DNA of 64,000 bases from Rostrohypoxylon terebratum (taxonomy: Eukaryota; Ascomycota; Sordariomycetes; Xylariales; Hypoxylaceae). Below, piece by piece: positions 10,126 through 22,361 of this stretch. Both the position numbers and the translations under genes were made by a program. The stretch is from assembly GCA_022497145.1 (NCBI GenBank), contig MU385875.1, positions 124,001-188,000 on the forward strand, read 5' to 3'. A model generated the notes under the pieces. That model ran no database searches. It was given only the letters and a program-made list of their open reading frames with translations, and was not told the DNA's origin. Each line of letters opens with the position of its first letter. Positions within the stretch are counted from its first letter, which is position 1.

Positions 10126-13100
10126 AACGCCGCCGGGAAGGAGGAACTGGTTCTCATCGAAGACTTCTGATGGTTGACGGGCTGACGGGGCTGTATCGTG
10201 TCTTACATGAATTGACGTAGAGCAAGTAGTAGTGGCACTGGGATGACATTACTTAGGTAGCTACTAATATTAGGCATGCAGCTGGGTTAGGAAAGAATTG
10301 ATTGCGACCTTATCGATAGCATTTATTAGGTCCCGATCTTTGGTTCGTGCAACCCGAACGGCATTGTGGCTGTTCCTATGTATCCAAGTACTTTGTTTTT
10401 ACCTGGTAAGTATTTATGTACCTACATGCACGATCCGGGGATGGACCGGGATACTAGCGGGTTATCGATAGAACAACTCTCGCTGTCAAGACAAGACCTT
10501 GCAATGTACTTCACATTTCATACACTTTCGAGACATGTCCTGCCTGTAACTGGCTGATCACCAAGGAAAGGACCTTGCTGCAAAATGCAGGCTACAGTTG
10601 CCTAGTGTTTGCCAAGAATTTAATCAAGATACGTATTATGCATGGACCATACCTGTGACGGAGAAGCTGTCGCAATATTTTCGCATCAAAACCTCTTGTC
10701 AAACCCACTTGCTCACAGTTGCCGCCTTACATTTTATAAATGACCTCAAACACTCTCCAAGGCTTATTTGAAGGAAGACATCTGTTATGATGTGTAGTAA
10801 GCCCGGCAAAGCCTACAGAGCTTATCACATTTTCAACCTCATCTAAGGTTACATGATCTGTTTATCAAAGTTTGGGGTCTCTATTATGCACCTATCATAT
10901 GCTTCGCTAGTCGGATGAAACATACTAGGTACCTGGGCTGCTAGTAGGAACGAGCGGGAGAAACAAATGAGTGTGATAGCTTATAGCCTTGCCTATTCGA
11001 TATAAAAGCCATGCCAAATGAGACGGTAGATCTCATAATAACATTTATTAACAACAATTTGTTAAGTTTTTTACACATAATATATAACCATAAGTTATAC
11101 GTTATATGTGAAATTTATCATATAATAGAAATATAATGAATAATCTCTATCAGCCTCGTGAATCTGTTTATGAGAAATTAAAGCCCTACCTTCGGTATTT
11201 AAAGTTGTGGATATACTGTGAGTCTAAAATTATATTATGCAATATTAGGTCGGACAATTTGTGCAATACTCGGCCTTCCTTCGCACTATGATTATGCGAC
11301 GAGTACAACTACCCAGGTAATTAAAAGCAGCCATGTGACACACACCTTATTAAAACCTCTACTACACAAATTGTCACGCTCCTTCTAGAGAATATATCTG
11401 CCTGTTCCTTTCCACTTTAAGGGGTATGATTCCAGGTTATTGCCACCACATTTTGACATTTCGAAGCTCCTTTCCCGCCTACTACGTATGCGTCTCCCAT
11501 CCTTTACCATAGTAAGTGAGTCATAAAAAAAGATATCCTAGTCAGGTCGTCTGATAACATCACTGTACAAATATACTAGTACATTTGTCAAATGCTATTC
11601 GGTACCTACTACGAGTGTACATAGAACGGTGAACCCCCTTTACCTTGCAGCACAGATCGCCAGAGAGGACGTGCGTATTTGTGCACGTAATACTAGCATA
11701 AAAGTACTCATTGCATGTCATGGCGCCATGTACGTAGTACATTTGTGTGATGTACAACTAGTAGGTATGTTGGATATCCCTGCCACGTAACCTGATTGAG
11801 ACAATTCCCCCCTGCCTTACTTTGTACAAGTACATCCTGTACTATGTGTACTTCATGTTGCCTTCGTGCCTACCTAGTAGAAATCCAAAAGTCCAACTGG
11901 AACCAACCATCGGGGCGGTCGGGCAACCAAAATCAAATCAAGGTGCTGGAAATTCGCGAGTTCTTTTACGAATTAGCCAGTAACTACTCGCGACATTCGC
12001 AACTCTAGGCATGTAGATGTAGCCACCCACACTAACTAGGACAACCCCCCGTCCCCCATCTTTCCACCTGTGTAGGTCCTTCCTTTTTGCCTTTTGCCTT
12101 TCTCGTGCCCTCCAGAAGATAGCACTAGGAAGCAACCATTGAGTCGAGCGAAGTATTCGCGTATTTACTGTACCTAACCTTGCCTATTGCACCTTGTCTA
12201 TTGCACCTTGCACGTCGCCTTTTGCCTTGCAATAGAAGAGACCTTACCACCTTACAATCTCACAACCTTTCAATTTCATTTTCCTGGTCTTTTGCGCAAT
12301 CCACTTGTCGCAACAACCAAGAAGGAAGAGAATCGCAAGCGAATGATAATCGTCTTTCTTCCGATTTTCATTTAATTCATTTCACGCGTTCCTTTGCATC
12401 ACTGTTTTTTAATACTTTACCTGATTTCCCTCATCTACATCGGGCGCGCGACTTTGGCCTTACGTCGTTCCCTTTGCCTCTTTTTGTCTCTGGTCTCTGG
12501 TCTCTCTGGTCGTCTCCTCTACTTTAGTCTAATCTCACCTTGATGATACGCGCCTTTCTAATACCTACCACCACCACTACCACCGCCACTACCACTATTA
12601 CTGCCTGCGGAATCTCTATTTGATACCGTTTCGCACCACTCATTGTCCCCCTTTCGCAATCTGCCCTTTTTATACAACAAGGACATTTTATTATCTCTTT
12701 TTTTGTTGTCGCTCGGTCGCAACATTTTTTCTCAAATGAAACGAACCTATATACACCGATACTAATTAATACGCGCAAGCATCTCTCATCATTCGCATCA
12801 TTCCCACCATTTGCACTGCACCGCCTTGTTACCCTGGCATGGTGTTGCGCATCTCTGTTCTTCTACCGCCAACCCTGACTCAGACGTGAGTTTCGTTGGG
12901 TTTGACCGTGGCCACATCAGCGCGCGACCTACTCCTTTTTCCTGCGTTCGACAACCCATCAGGATCCGTATCTTGCACTTCCATACGTGCGCCAATCCTT
13001 GGTTCTGTCCTTTGGCTTTGGTACTAGTGACTATATCGCTGCTAGTTCAGTTCTAGGACGGTGGACTTGGTCCATTCAACAACCAGCAGTAGCCAGGCTA

Positions 13101-13552
13101 AAAAGGGTGGTCGCATCCGCCGGCTCAGCCGATTCCCGGTTGTACACTACGTACCTACCCAACGTACTGTACATACTTACTCTACCTACACCACACTTCA
13201 CCACTTCCTCCCTGCAGCTACAGGGAAGGAATTAAGGGAATTAAGGGATTCAAGGAACCAGCTCAGTGTTTATTCGCCCGCTACGTCAGCGTCGCCTTCC
13301 CATTTGGTGTCGCACTTTCTTACAACAGTCCCTTCCATCCCTCCTTACCTCTTTACCTTTAACAACTTAAAAATACCTAACGTTGTTAGTGTACCTTTAG
13401 GTACTTGGGGTACGTCGGACTTTTTGGTAGTCTAAGCCTGATCTGTCAGCGCCCCGACCGCTGGGCACTGGACACTTTATACATCATCAAGCATCCGCCC
13501 CCCAACGCCTCTTTGGCCCGGGCTTCTATATCTTGTCTTCTTCTTGTCGGGT
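10126..13552. other. Gene-poor stretch and long leader of AHC1-like gene
   Basis: No gene recognised in 3.4 kb. About 11030-11250 is very AT-rich with several short inverted words. From about 12060 to 13550 the plus strand is pyrimidine-rich and includes a (CCA/CTA)n-like microsatellite at 12562-12605, consistent with a promoter and long 5' leader for the gene starting at 13553. Small open frames here (for example 12180-12527 and 13061-13435) have no domain. Confidence 0.55.
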
Positions 13553-15544
13553 ATGCTCATGTTCCGCTTTTGGAGTTCAGACTCGAGGGGAAGTGATAAG
13601 TCTCTACAAGTTGAACAACCTATGCTTGATTTCGGAAAGCCCATCCAACCGTGGGTGTCGTCAGAGTCTCCAGTTAAAACTACGACCACAGCCACAGCCA
13701 TTACTACCGCTTCACCAACAACACCGAAGCGGCGCAAGCAGAGCAACGTCGCGATAGCATCGCCACTAAGTTCAGCTTCGTCCGCTCGTAAGCGGGCGAG
13801 GATACATGATGATGATGAGGGCGACAACGCCAGGGCGCATAAGAAGGTAGTCTTATCGGCGGAGAAGGGTGAAAGGGATGTACCGCAAGCTGTGTCGCGT
13901 AAGCCCAGCATGGATCGTGCTAGAGATAAAATCGAGGAACAGTTCAGCCTTGAGATACTACTCAAGCACGATGAGCTGCGGTTGATTAATCAAGAACTTG
14001 CCAAATGCCAGGTGGCTTTGGAACAACTACGCAGGTGTCATCTAATCCCGTATCCGCAGAACGTTCCCACCCCGGAACAAATGGTGAATATCATGAACGG
14101 ATCCGGCGCCGCATTACAACCCAAGTTTGGCGAGCAGTTGCCTCAGTGGGCACCACCTTTTGGTGTTACTGATGGCCCTTACGCGCGGCATTATGCCAAG
14201 TGGCTCATTCCTGATCCCAAGTTCGACGGTATACAACCCATGGCTCCTGCCCAGAACGAGACGTCACGATACAGAACATCGATGGATGGTAGATCAACAA
14301 GAAATAGCTTCGCCGAGCCTAGCGCGCCTCAAGGTAGAGGACGACCCGTAAGGGGAAATGCCGGACACAAGCTCCAGGCCTTATCTAGTGGTTATCCACC
14401 CCCTAAGGACAAGAATGGCCCTTGCGTCCTGAAACGATCCGACGGAAAGACAGTGAAGCTTGTTTGCATAGATTGTCATCGTGAGAATTTCAACAGTACA
14501 CAGGGTTTCATCAATCATTGTCGCATAGCGCATAAGAGAGATTACAAGAGCCACGAAGAAGCTGCGGTACACTGTGGCCACCCCTATGAGGTTGCTGACT
14601 CCGGCGTTATTGTAGGAGAAGAGAAACCCGTTGTTCAAAGCGCCCCCCCGCCTGGTCTTGTCCACCCATTTGCCCGAGAGAATGCTATGTCCGAATCTGA
14701 GGCCTGCTTCTCTGTTGTGCGTCGTATCGAGCAATCAATAGAGATGTATCGCCGAGGACAATTGCCTGGCGTTTCCTCGATCCCAGGTGCCGCTGAGAGC
14801 TCCCAGAGAACTCAAGTTGCCCCTGCGCAACAGCCGAACTTTGTTCCTTCAGCTGATTCCCCTCATCTCTCCCGTCTACTTCAAAGTAGAGGTTTCAACG
14901 GCAACCTAAGCAATCTTGTCAGTGAATCCAAGGCTAAGATCGACTTTGATCAATACTTTTCTCCTGAGGATGAGTCATCGGACGAAACTGATCTAGGCGG
15001 CAATGGCAACGGCAACATCCGTGGTACCGGGAACACGGCCCCATCACTCGTGCGGGTTCCCGCAAGAGCAACAATGTCACCTGCCATCGCTACTACTCGG
15101 CCTACCAGTAGTAAGGGCCATCCGATTGTGCCTTACGCTACTCCTATACCGACTCCTGCCCCACGAGTCGCATCAGGCCCTGAGCCGGAGATGATGGTAG
15201 ACGACGACATGCTGGACGTGGACCTGAGTCCCCACACTGCTGTTAGCAATAATGCGCCATCCCTCGTTAGTGACGATGGCGAATATGATGAATCAGAGGC
15301 CGATTCAGAAGTCGAGTCCGATGTAAACGATAGCATCGGAGCACAGTCGATCTCAGATGTTGACGAAATCGATATTGACGATGAGCACAGCGGTGCACGT
15401 TCTATCGGACATCACCGTGGCTCTACTGGCGCTGGAGCTGGAACGGCGGTACGCCTTCGTAAGGATGATTCCAAACACGTTACCTTTGTAAGCCCTATTA
15501 AGGGTAACGGGAACGACAATCAACGCCGAGGAGGTCGACGATAG
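13553..15544 (+). CDS. AHC1-like zinc-finger protein (ADA/SAGA-type)
   Basis: A single-exon protein of 663 residues starting at the ATG at 13553 (MLMFRFWSSD). The N-terminal 120 residues are Thr/Ser- and Arg/Lys-rich with several nuclear-signal-like clusters (KRRKQ, ARKRAR). A predicted coiled region spans about residues 130-165. The key part is a single zinc-finger region at about residues 290-350: LVCIDCHRENFNSTQGFINH, then CRIAHKRDYKSHEEAAVHCG. This matches the AHC1-like C2H2 finger of fungal ADA histone acetyltransferase subunits and related YEATS-associated proteins. The C-terminal half is acidic and Ser-rich and mostly disordered, with blocks DESSDETD, DDDMLDVD and SDVDEIDIDDE. It is likely a nuclear chromatin-complex subunit; the exact complex is inferred from the family. 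It is convergent with the Rsp5 gene. Confidence 0.75.
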   Translation: MLMFRFWSSDSRGSDKSLQVEQPMLDFGKPIQPWVSSESPVKTTTTATAITTASPTTPKRRKQSNVAIASPLSSASSARKRARIHDDDEGDNARAHKKVVLSAEKGERDVPQAVSRKPSMDRARDKIEEQFSLEILLKHDELRLINQELAKCQVALEQLRRCHLIPYPQNVPTPEQMVNIMNGSGAALQPKFGEQLPQWAPPFGVTDGPYARHYAKWLIPDPKFDGIQPMAPAQNETSRYRTSMDGRSTRNSFAEPSAPQGRGRPVRGNAGHKLQALSSGYPPPKDKNGPCVLKRSDGKTVKLVCIDCHRENFNSTQGFINHCRIAHKRDYKSHEEAAVHCGHPYEVADSGVIVGEEKPVVQSAPPPGLVHPFARENAMSESEACFSVVRRIEQSIEMYRRGQLPGVSSIPGAAESSQRTQVAPAQQPNFVPSADSPHLSRLLQSRGFNGNLSNLVSESKAKIDFDQYFSPEDESSDETDLGGNGNGNIRGTGNTAPSLVRVPARATMSPAIATTRPTSSKGHPIVPYATPIPTPAPRVASGPEPEMMVDDDMLDVDLSPHTAVSNNAPSLVSDDGEYDESEADSEVESDVNDSIGAQSISDVDEIDIDDEHSGARSIGHHRGSTGAGAGTAVRLRKDDSKHVTFVSPIKGNGNDNQRRGGRR

Positions 15545-17353
15545 GGGCACGAAATTAATATTACAAATGCTTGATGCAATCTATTCAAAGGAAGAAGGCG
15601 GTTGGCGACCGCGAGAGCGAGGCGAGTTACTTTCTGGCCATTGGACTACCGAATTCTTGGGCAAATGCCTTTATCATACATCTTTTTATTCCGCCATTAC
15701 CTTTATTCAGATTTTACGTTCCGAGATATGCCCTCAAGGGTGGGGAGTATGTCTCTTTTAGGTTATGAATGTTGTTTCGCTCAGCATCGACGGAAGCACA
15801 TTGGCGTCAGGTTGACAGGTCAATTGAAATTGCTGGTAGAGGCTAGAGGGAGGCAGGCACATGATGTTTTGCTTTTGTTATACATATTTTTAAGGTTGCG
15901 CAAGCTAGCCAGCAATGATGATGAGAAGAGTGATTAGTGAGGCTCGCGGGTTGGCAGACGGCAGCCGTTTCTGTATCTATAATTTTCAAACCGCTGTACA
16001 AAGAGACAATCGAAGACGAGAGCTTCCGCAGTCAAATATGAGGTTTTCGTGAATAGTGAATGACCCTGACACTTTTCTGAATACGTGATATTCACTGTCA
16101 AATTGTAGGTGCCAACGGGTACAGGCAATTTTGTACTGTACCCCCAGAACCCTACATCGCTGACCGAAAATATACTTGACAGCCTACCTAAATACATGCC
16201 TATACATTCCCTACGCAATTTGCATGTCGAATCACACAAAAGGGAAGTTTGAACGCATAATGCCTCAGCACTAGCTACTTGTGCAGGATGCAGCAGTGTA
16301 GCAATAGGCAAGACGGGACGTTGATTGGACGACGACGGACGAGTAGGCATTGGGGAGCAGGTAGCACAAACAACGCCCGTATGCTATGGATGTTGGGTAT
16401 GTTATCTATACGTTATGTACGAAAGGTCCGGCTCCTGCATCGAATCGATCGATAGAAGGGACCTGCCCCTAGGTAGGTACCAACCTCCCTTCCTCTCTCG
16501 CGGCCTGTGTTTACTTGCCTGCCGGTCCGTATGAAGAGGTACCTAACCTAAGGAAAGGGCAATATAGAATCAAGCCAGTAGCAAGCTAGCCTTGATCGCT
16601 CCGCATACCACCCCCGAACGTATTCTGGATACGCGGCAGCGCTCGGAGACGCAGAAGCCGGGCGAAGTCGAAGTCCTGCGTCGATATTGCTACCCAAGGA
16701 ATGCTCGCCTACCACGCCGACTCGGCTCAGCTAGCCTCGTAGCACCGTAGTATTCGAAAATAGAACTACCTGCCTGCCTGCCTGCCTACCTGCGTACAGC
16801 CATCTCTGTGCAACGTACTCGGCAGTTGCTAGAGAGCATTGCGAGAATATGAGAGAAGTTCTTGTGTATTAGTACCTAGTACTAGTATTCTCTATATATG
16901 TTAGTAGATCTTGAGGTACACGGGTATGTACTTGGGTAGATGGATACACAAGCTCAGCCAATAGGTACCTAAGGGAGCACCTAAATCAGATCGTGAATTT
17001 ACTGTTATTATTTGCCTCCCCTCTGCCTCGAAGATACGCCAATACACGATATACTATAACGAATGTTCAAACCCGCCCCCGAGTTCCTTTATCTCTTCAT
17101 GTATCTCCCTATCAATAAGGTACATGGCCTTCCCCAAGATAGAAAAAAAACAAGGATACGTGCTAATAAGTCTTCCCCGAGCAAACCCTTTTTCAAAATA
17201 GAGGGGCCAATGAAAAAAAGGGGGGGACTTCAAGATAAAGCACAAAAAAGAGATGCAAAATCCGTCCATATTTCGGGTCCTGTTATGAGGGGAAACACGT
17301 CATTCGTCGTTCTATATACAGCAGCAGTGACCGGGAAACGCCAATATATCCAT
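15545..17353. other. Convergent intergenic region
   Basis: Lies between the AHC1-like gene (+) and Rsp5 (-). It contains a (CCTG)n microsatellite at about 16771-16793 and several TAGGTAC-type words. No gene was supported; the open frame at 15934-16350 (-) has no recognisable domain. Confidence 0.55.
16771..16793. repeat. (CCTG)n microsatellite
   Basis: Four to five tandem CCTG units followed by CCTACCTG in the intergenic region downstream of the Rsp5 stop. Confidence 0.8.
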
Positions 17354-20300
17354 CTACTCCTGACCGAAGCCCATCGTCTCCTCCACTGCTGTAGTAAGTT
17401 TGCCCTGTAACTGCTCTAATGATTTGTACGGGGGCAAGTCTAGACGATTGAAACTGTGCGACTGTTAGCATTTACCCCGTCACTGGTTCCATATTCTGAC
17501 TCATTGTAACAATTTCAACACGTACCAAGTGTGAGCCTTTGGCAAATTGCCAATCTCTCCTGCTTTTTCGATCGTAAATCTTCTCGGGCCATCGCTACCT
17601 TGGAGATCTTTGAATCCGTTGACGGGGATTCGTGAAGTACCCGTCGTAAATTGTAGCAGTCGACTCTTCTGTTCTCCATCCCAACTCCGTACCGTTTGCC
17701 AGAAAAATTGGATAACCTCGTCGCTCTCGGTGTAACCCCTGTAATCGGTGTGCTTCTTCCAGTCTTCTACATCGATATCGGCGATACCACCGATGAGCAA
17801 TTCTAATTCGCGCTCGTCGAAGACGTTAATCAAGTCCTGGGGAATGAGCTCGTGGAAACCTTCTTTGAAGGCTTGGAACTGCTCTGCGATGCGCTTCTCG
17901 ATACGCCACTTCACCATAAGATCGACGTAATCCTTTTTATTCTCGTTCGTAACATCGATGTTGCGTCCGTTGGGAATGAGGTCCTCAACTGTAACAACAC
18001 CGAAGCGCTCATCTTCAGTAGAGAATGTTTGCTCGAGAATACCGCCCGAGATATCGTTGTCCAGCATCCACTGCAAACTCCTGTGGAAATCCGCATCCAC
18101 ACCTTCCATATCAGCTAACACCACAGACTTACCCAAAATCATCTTGTAAAGGGCACCGATAAAGAAGGCGTCCAGGAATCGCCGATGGAAGATAGCCAGA
18201 CCCACCACACGACCAATAAATTTGAAGTAATTCAAATGCTCGGGGTTGATTCCGGAGTGTGGATTGATTTGAAGAGTATAGTTGTCGTGCGCGGAGTATT
18301 CGAAAAGGCAGTAAAAGGGGTTAAACATTTCGTGTGATAATAGGAAAAAGAACTCTCTGGAAAGGCCACCATAATCTAGACCATCCTCGCCATCGAATTT
18401 AATCATCAACCGCTTCTTAAGGTCCGTGGCAGACTGTCGCGATATCTCTGCGAAAGAGTCCTCGAAGATGTGTGATCGTCGTACCTTCATATGGCACTGC
18501 CCCGAAAGTATCCGCATGGCAGGCTGTGAACGGAAGTATATCAACTTCCTTCGGAAATCTCGTTTGTACTGCGGTACATTCTGATCTAGGGAGGATGGTA
18601 GCCGAGGGTCGTCCCAGGTCGTTGTCTTAGTATTATGATCCACGAAGTACACACGGGCTGTATTGGTTAGTCGCATTTCCCAACCACTCGGTAGAGGTCC
18701 CAACTGAGATACTGGCTGCTGTTGTATCGTGCCGTTCGCATTATTCTGTCCACCGTACATTCTAATGTACTGCTGACGCCGTGGATCGACCCAGGTCGTA
18801 GTCCGAGTATTGTGGTCCACGAAATAAGGCCGGCCTTCGGGTGTCCATCGTTGTTCCCAACCAGGAGGAAGTTCCCCAGTACCAGGACTGGTAGCGCCAG
18901 TGTGCATTAGTGTACCTTGACCGGGGCTATTCGGAGAGCCGCCCGATGGTTGTGGCGGTTGTGATTGTTGCGAAAGCGTAGGGGAATTCGCACCAGTGCG
19001 ATCTTCCGGTAACGTTCTGTTCTGATGCCTTTGACGTTCAACCTGGGTAGCTGCCTCTCTTTCACCACAATTCTCTGCCGACGTGCCGGTCTGGGTTGGG
19101 CGGTTCCAACTTGTAGTTCGCGTGTTATGATCTACGTAGTAAGTTCTCCCCAAGTGATCCTCGCGCCGTTCCCAACCAGCGGGCAGACGACCTTGGGCAT
19201 CTTCGAAGGGGCTCATCTGGTTAGCCGGTCGAGCTTGTGCCGCATTGCCGTTCGTTGGAGGCGCACTTGCGCCATTTGTTCTGACGGGCAAAGTCATCTG
19301 TACTCCCGGTGCGGGCCCGTTAGGACCGGAGGCTGAGGAAGTTGGTCGTTCCGAGGCGCGATCGGCGCTCGCTGTGGATGCTTGGGGTACCAGGGATGGA
19401 CGGCTGGTACTCGCGGGCGAGGGTTGCTGTACGGGACGAGCAGGGGTAGACAAGTTAGTAGACAAATTGATGATCAGTTTACCGTGAACAACAAGATTGT
19501 CTGTGGACTTTTTGAGGTCCCTCGTGAGCATCTGGTCTAAGAGGGTACGTTTGTCAGCTTGTACAGAGCTGGTGGAAGGATGACGAGGAGATGATTGGTC
19601 ATACCGTCAGCACCCTCCGCCAACTCGATAACATCCCCGATGCGGATATTGATAACACCTAAGAACCCCTGGTCCTTCTTTTTGAATTTCTTTTGGTCAA
19701 ATACCTGCACAGCTAAGATGCTGTCTTCCGTTGCTCGGCTAGATATTATGTGAGTAAGATATATGAGACTGGATCGTGGAGGGCAGTGCGTACAAGTCGA
19801 AGCTCTCGTTCCAGTAGGGATTGAGGGTTCGCTTCGAGACAACGGTAGTCTTTGTTTGCTCGCCGTTGATCGTAGCTACGGCGAAGGGATCGGGTAGACC
19901 TATGTTATGGGTAGAATGTGTCAATCAGATTGTATATTGATTATGCTGTACCTAGTACGTAGTTGGTGTGGGGTGGGGAGGAACATACGGAAGACATCCC
20001 GTTTATACAGGCCGTCGGCAGCGATGACTAGGACAACCAGGTTAATAATTATATATGCCTCGCGACGGAAAGAGGTGGAGGCGAGGGGGAAGAGCAAGAA
20101 GGATAAAGATTATGTTGACAATCCAAGGTAATTAGGACTCGAAGACGTACTCGTGACTCGCAAATTTGGTTGGCTGTAGAACAAACTCGATATCAGTCTC
20201 AAAACGTCTCAAATGTTCCAGCGGGGGTTTTTTTTTCTTTTAATCCGATTTCCAAAGAGGTGGAGGGACTAGACAGTAGACAATCCAAATATTTTGGATA

Positions 20301-20402
20301 GTATCTAGAGTATCTAGTCCATGGTACGTGAGGTACGTGAGAAATGACGATTAACCAAAAAACTTACGCTGATGGCCCCGGCTCAGGACGAGTTGCGGTC
20401 AT
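17354..20402 (-). CDS. RSP5: NEDD4-family HECT E3 ubiquitin ligase (Rsp5/HulA)
   Basis: Seven exons on the minus strand: 20402-20368, 20173-20151, 20027-19989, 19899-19794, 19738-19605, 19536-17526 and 17453-17354, giving 815 residues. A C2 domain (about 15-125; it includes GLYKRDVF and NPYWNESFD) binds membranes. Three WW domains at about 228, 332 and 393 (each ending W-x-x-P) bind PY motifs on adaptors. The HECT domain runs from about 430 to the end. The last exon reads FNRLDLPPYKSL and ends MGFGQE. The catalytic Cys (about residue 783, context KAHTCFNR) is encoded across the last intron. Rsp5 ubiquitinates membrane transporters and many other targets, often through arrestin-like adaptors. 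Length and domain order equal yeast Rsp5 (809). The first exons are tiny, including a 23-nt microexon. A 9-bp repeat sits just before the ATG. Confidence 0.95.
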
Positions 20403-20405
20403 GCT

Positions 20406-20440
20406 GGACTGGTTGGACTGGTTGGACTGGCTGGACTTGT
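20406..20440. repeat. 9-bp tandem repeat just before RSP5 start
   Basis: Read on the minus strand, CCAGTCCAA-type 9-mers are repeated about four times and end directly at the RSP5 ATG (20402), so they are probably in the 5' leader. Confidence 0.75.
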
Positions 20441-20754
20441 GGATGCTTCACCGTTGGGAATGAGGTCAAGCGTTTTTTTTTCACGCTTTTGCTCTCATGA
20501 CCCTCTCTGTCTCTCTCTCTCTCTCCTCTCCCACCGTGGGCGTCCCGTCCAAAGGAGGGGTTCGTCCGTCTATCGGGTCAAGTGGATAAGCCGAATTAAA
20601 TTGGAAGGATGAAACTCTAAAATCGATACGTTCTTCTCTCTTTTTTCGCTTATGCTTTTTTTATAATTCTTCTCTTCTTATTTTTGGCCTTACGATATTG
20701 ACGTTTGATGGCGATAGGACACTAGCGAGAAGAAAGTTATGAAGTTCAAGTTAG

Positions 20755-20817
20755 GTAGGGTGTAGGGTGTAGCGGTAGTAGTAGTGGATAGTGGATAGTG
20801 GGTAGTGGGTAGCAACT
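20755..20817. repeat. Degenerate GTAG/GTGGATA tandem tract
   Basis: Overlapping short units (GGTGTAG, GTAGTA, TGGATAG, TGGGTAG), each repeated twice or three times over about 60 bp. This is a simple-sequence tract upstream of RSP5. Confidence 0.7.
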
Positions 20818-22232
20818 TACATAGTACCTAGCAATCTATGGATAGCAGGTTCAAGCCAGTTTCAATCTGCTCAATAACAGTGGCGGTACTGAGTGTGACA
20901 GTGGATGTATTGCACCAATGCACCTACTACTAGCCTGTACTAGGTAGGTAATAAGGTAAGGTACTTGTACACAAGGTCCAAGCCTGGGCTACTTCCGATC
21001 ATGGATGTACTATTTGTATTGATTGTGTTAGACAGATTGTTAGACTTTTAGACCTTAGTACAGGGGTAATTTGGAAACATTCGGGCGCAACAGCGGCTGC
21101 GCACACCTCTAACCTAGAACCCTAGAACACCCTGAACACCCTACCCGCTGGCCCATAGCGCTCCAGCGCTGAGTTGACCCAGTCAGCCAGTCCAACGGCG
21201 ATAGCATTTGATTAGTTGAGGCTGTGCACGCGCTAAGAAGCAGGAATGATTGATGCACATACCTACATACTTCTTCCGCACCTGCATTTGCGTATCGATA
21301 GATAAGATGGTACATATTTTCACATGCTTAGTCACATATAATTAGAAGTATCTGTTAGCAGGGCGGAGCTAGATCTAGTCACCGTGCAAGTATCTACATA
21401 GCTCTATGCAGGCAGGCAGTAATATGAGCTTAATCCGTTGTATGATGTACTTTCTCCTAGTAAGGTCTTTAGGTACTGAGGTCTGGTCTTCTCAGTTAAA
21501 CATTCTCGCCATTCTAATCCATACCGGAGCGTTTCACCAAGAGAGAAAGGAAGACCCAATTTGTAAACAACTTAGAACATATTATCGCCTTTGTTCTCGT
21601 CTACTATGTACTTAATCATATTTGCCAAACCAAACAACTCTGGTTAAACGAACGCATCCGTAGTATCCCCCATACATACTACTCTCTTATTCCCGTCTCA
21701 AAGCACTCCGATCCACTCTATCTTGGAAGCCGAGATAATACCATCTCCCCCTACCTAATAGTAAAGCTACCAACCTTCCTACTTAGATACCTAGGTCCTA
21801 CGTAGTCCTGACTACGAATACAATTCCACGACGCGTGTACGAACAGGCGGGCAGAGCTCCTATCCAGCGGCCTCCAACTACATATTCCGTATTCCATACT
21901 ACCCTGGCATCTAAGCCTCGCAACCTCCAGGGCAGTAGGCCAGAAGAGAAAGGAACGTCCCCGCTCATTGGCCCTCCTTGTTTTATAGATCTGGGCCGTG
22001 CCGTTACCCGTCAGCTCCGATCATTACTCGGTACACAGAGATATGTAAGCCTGTATTTCCGAGCTCATTCCTGCTGAAAAGCCACAATGCAAAAATCCGG
22101 TCGTATAGATCACAAATCAACATTGTGTATCGATTTTCATGCCCTGGCCCGATGTGATTTTGACAACAATGTTGGTGTACAAAGACGTTAGTAGATTACG
22201 ATAGATGAACTCGGTTTAGGTAATCGATCGGG

Positions 22233-22361
22233 CAGAAGGGCGTCAGAAAAAGTGCCCTATGTACTAATAGTACTGTACAGATCCCGGTTTTTGATTGGTC
22301 AATCAGGACAGTATATCACGGTACTATTAATACATGGGGCACTTTTTCTGACGCCCTTCTG
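22233..22361. mobile_element. MITE-like element with 41-bp inverted repeats and TCGGG flanks
   Basis: The arms 22233-22273 and 22321-22361 are inverted copies of each other over 41 bp with two mismatches. They begin CAGAAGGGCG on the left and end CGCCCTTCTG on the right. The 5-mer TCGGG occurs immediately outside both ends (22228-22232 and 22362-22366), as expected for a target-site duplication. The 129-bp element has no coding capacity, so it would depend on a transposase elsewhere. The family is unknown. Confidence 0.75.

Noticed and set aside
11083..11115. Short inverted words in the AT-rich stretch (CACATAATATATAAC...GTTATATGTG)
   Set aside because: Arms match only partially and the stretch is so AT-rich that chance is likely.
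15934..16350. 138-codon frame on the minus strand
   Set aside because: No motif, located between convergent genes; not supportable as a gene.
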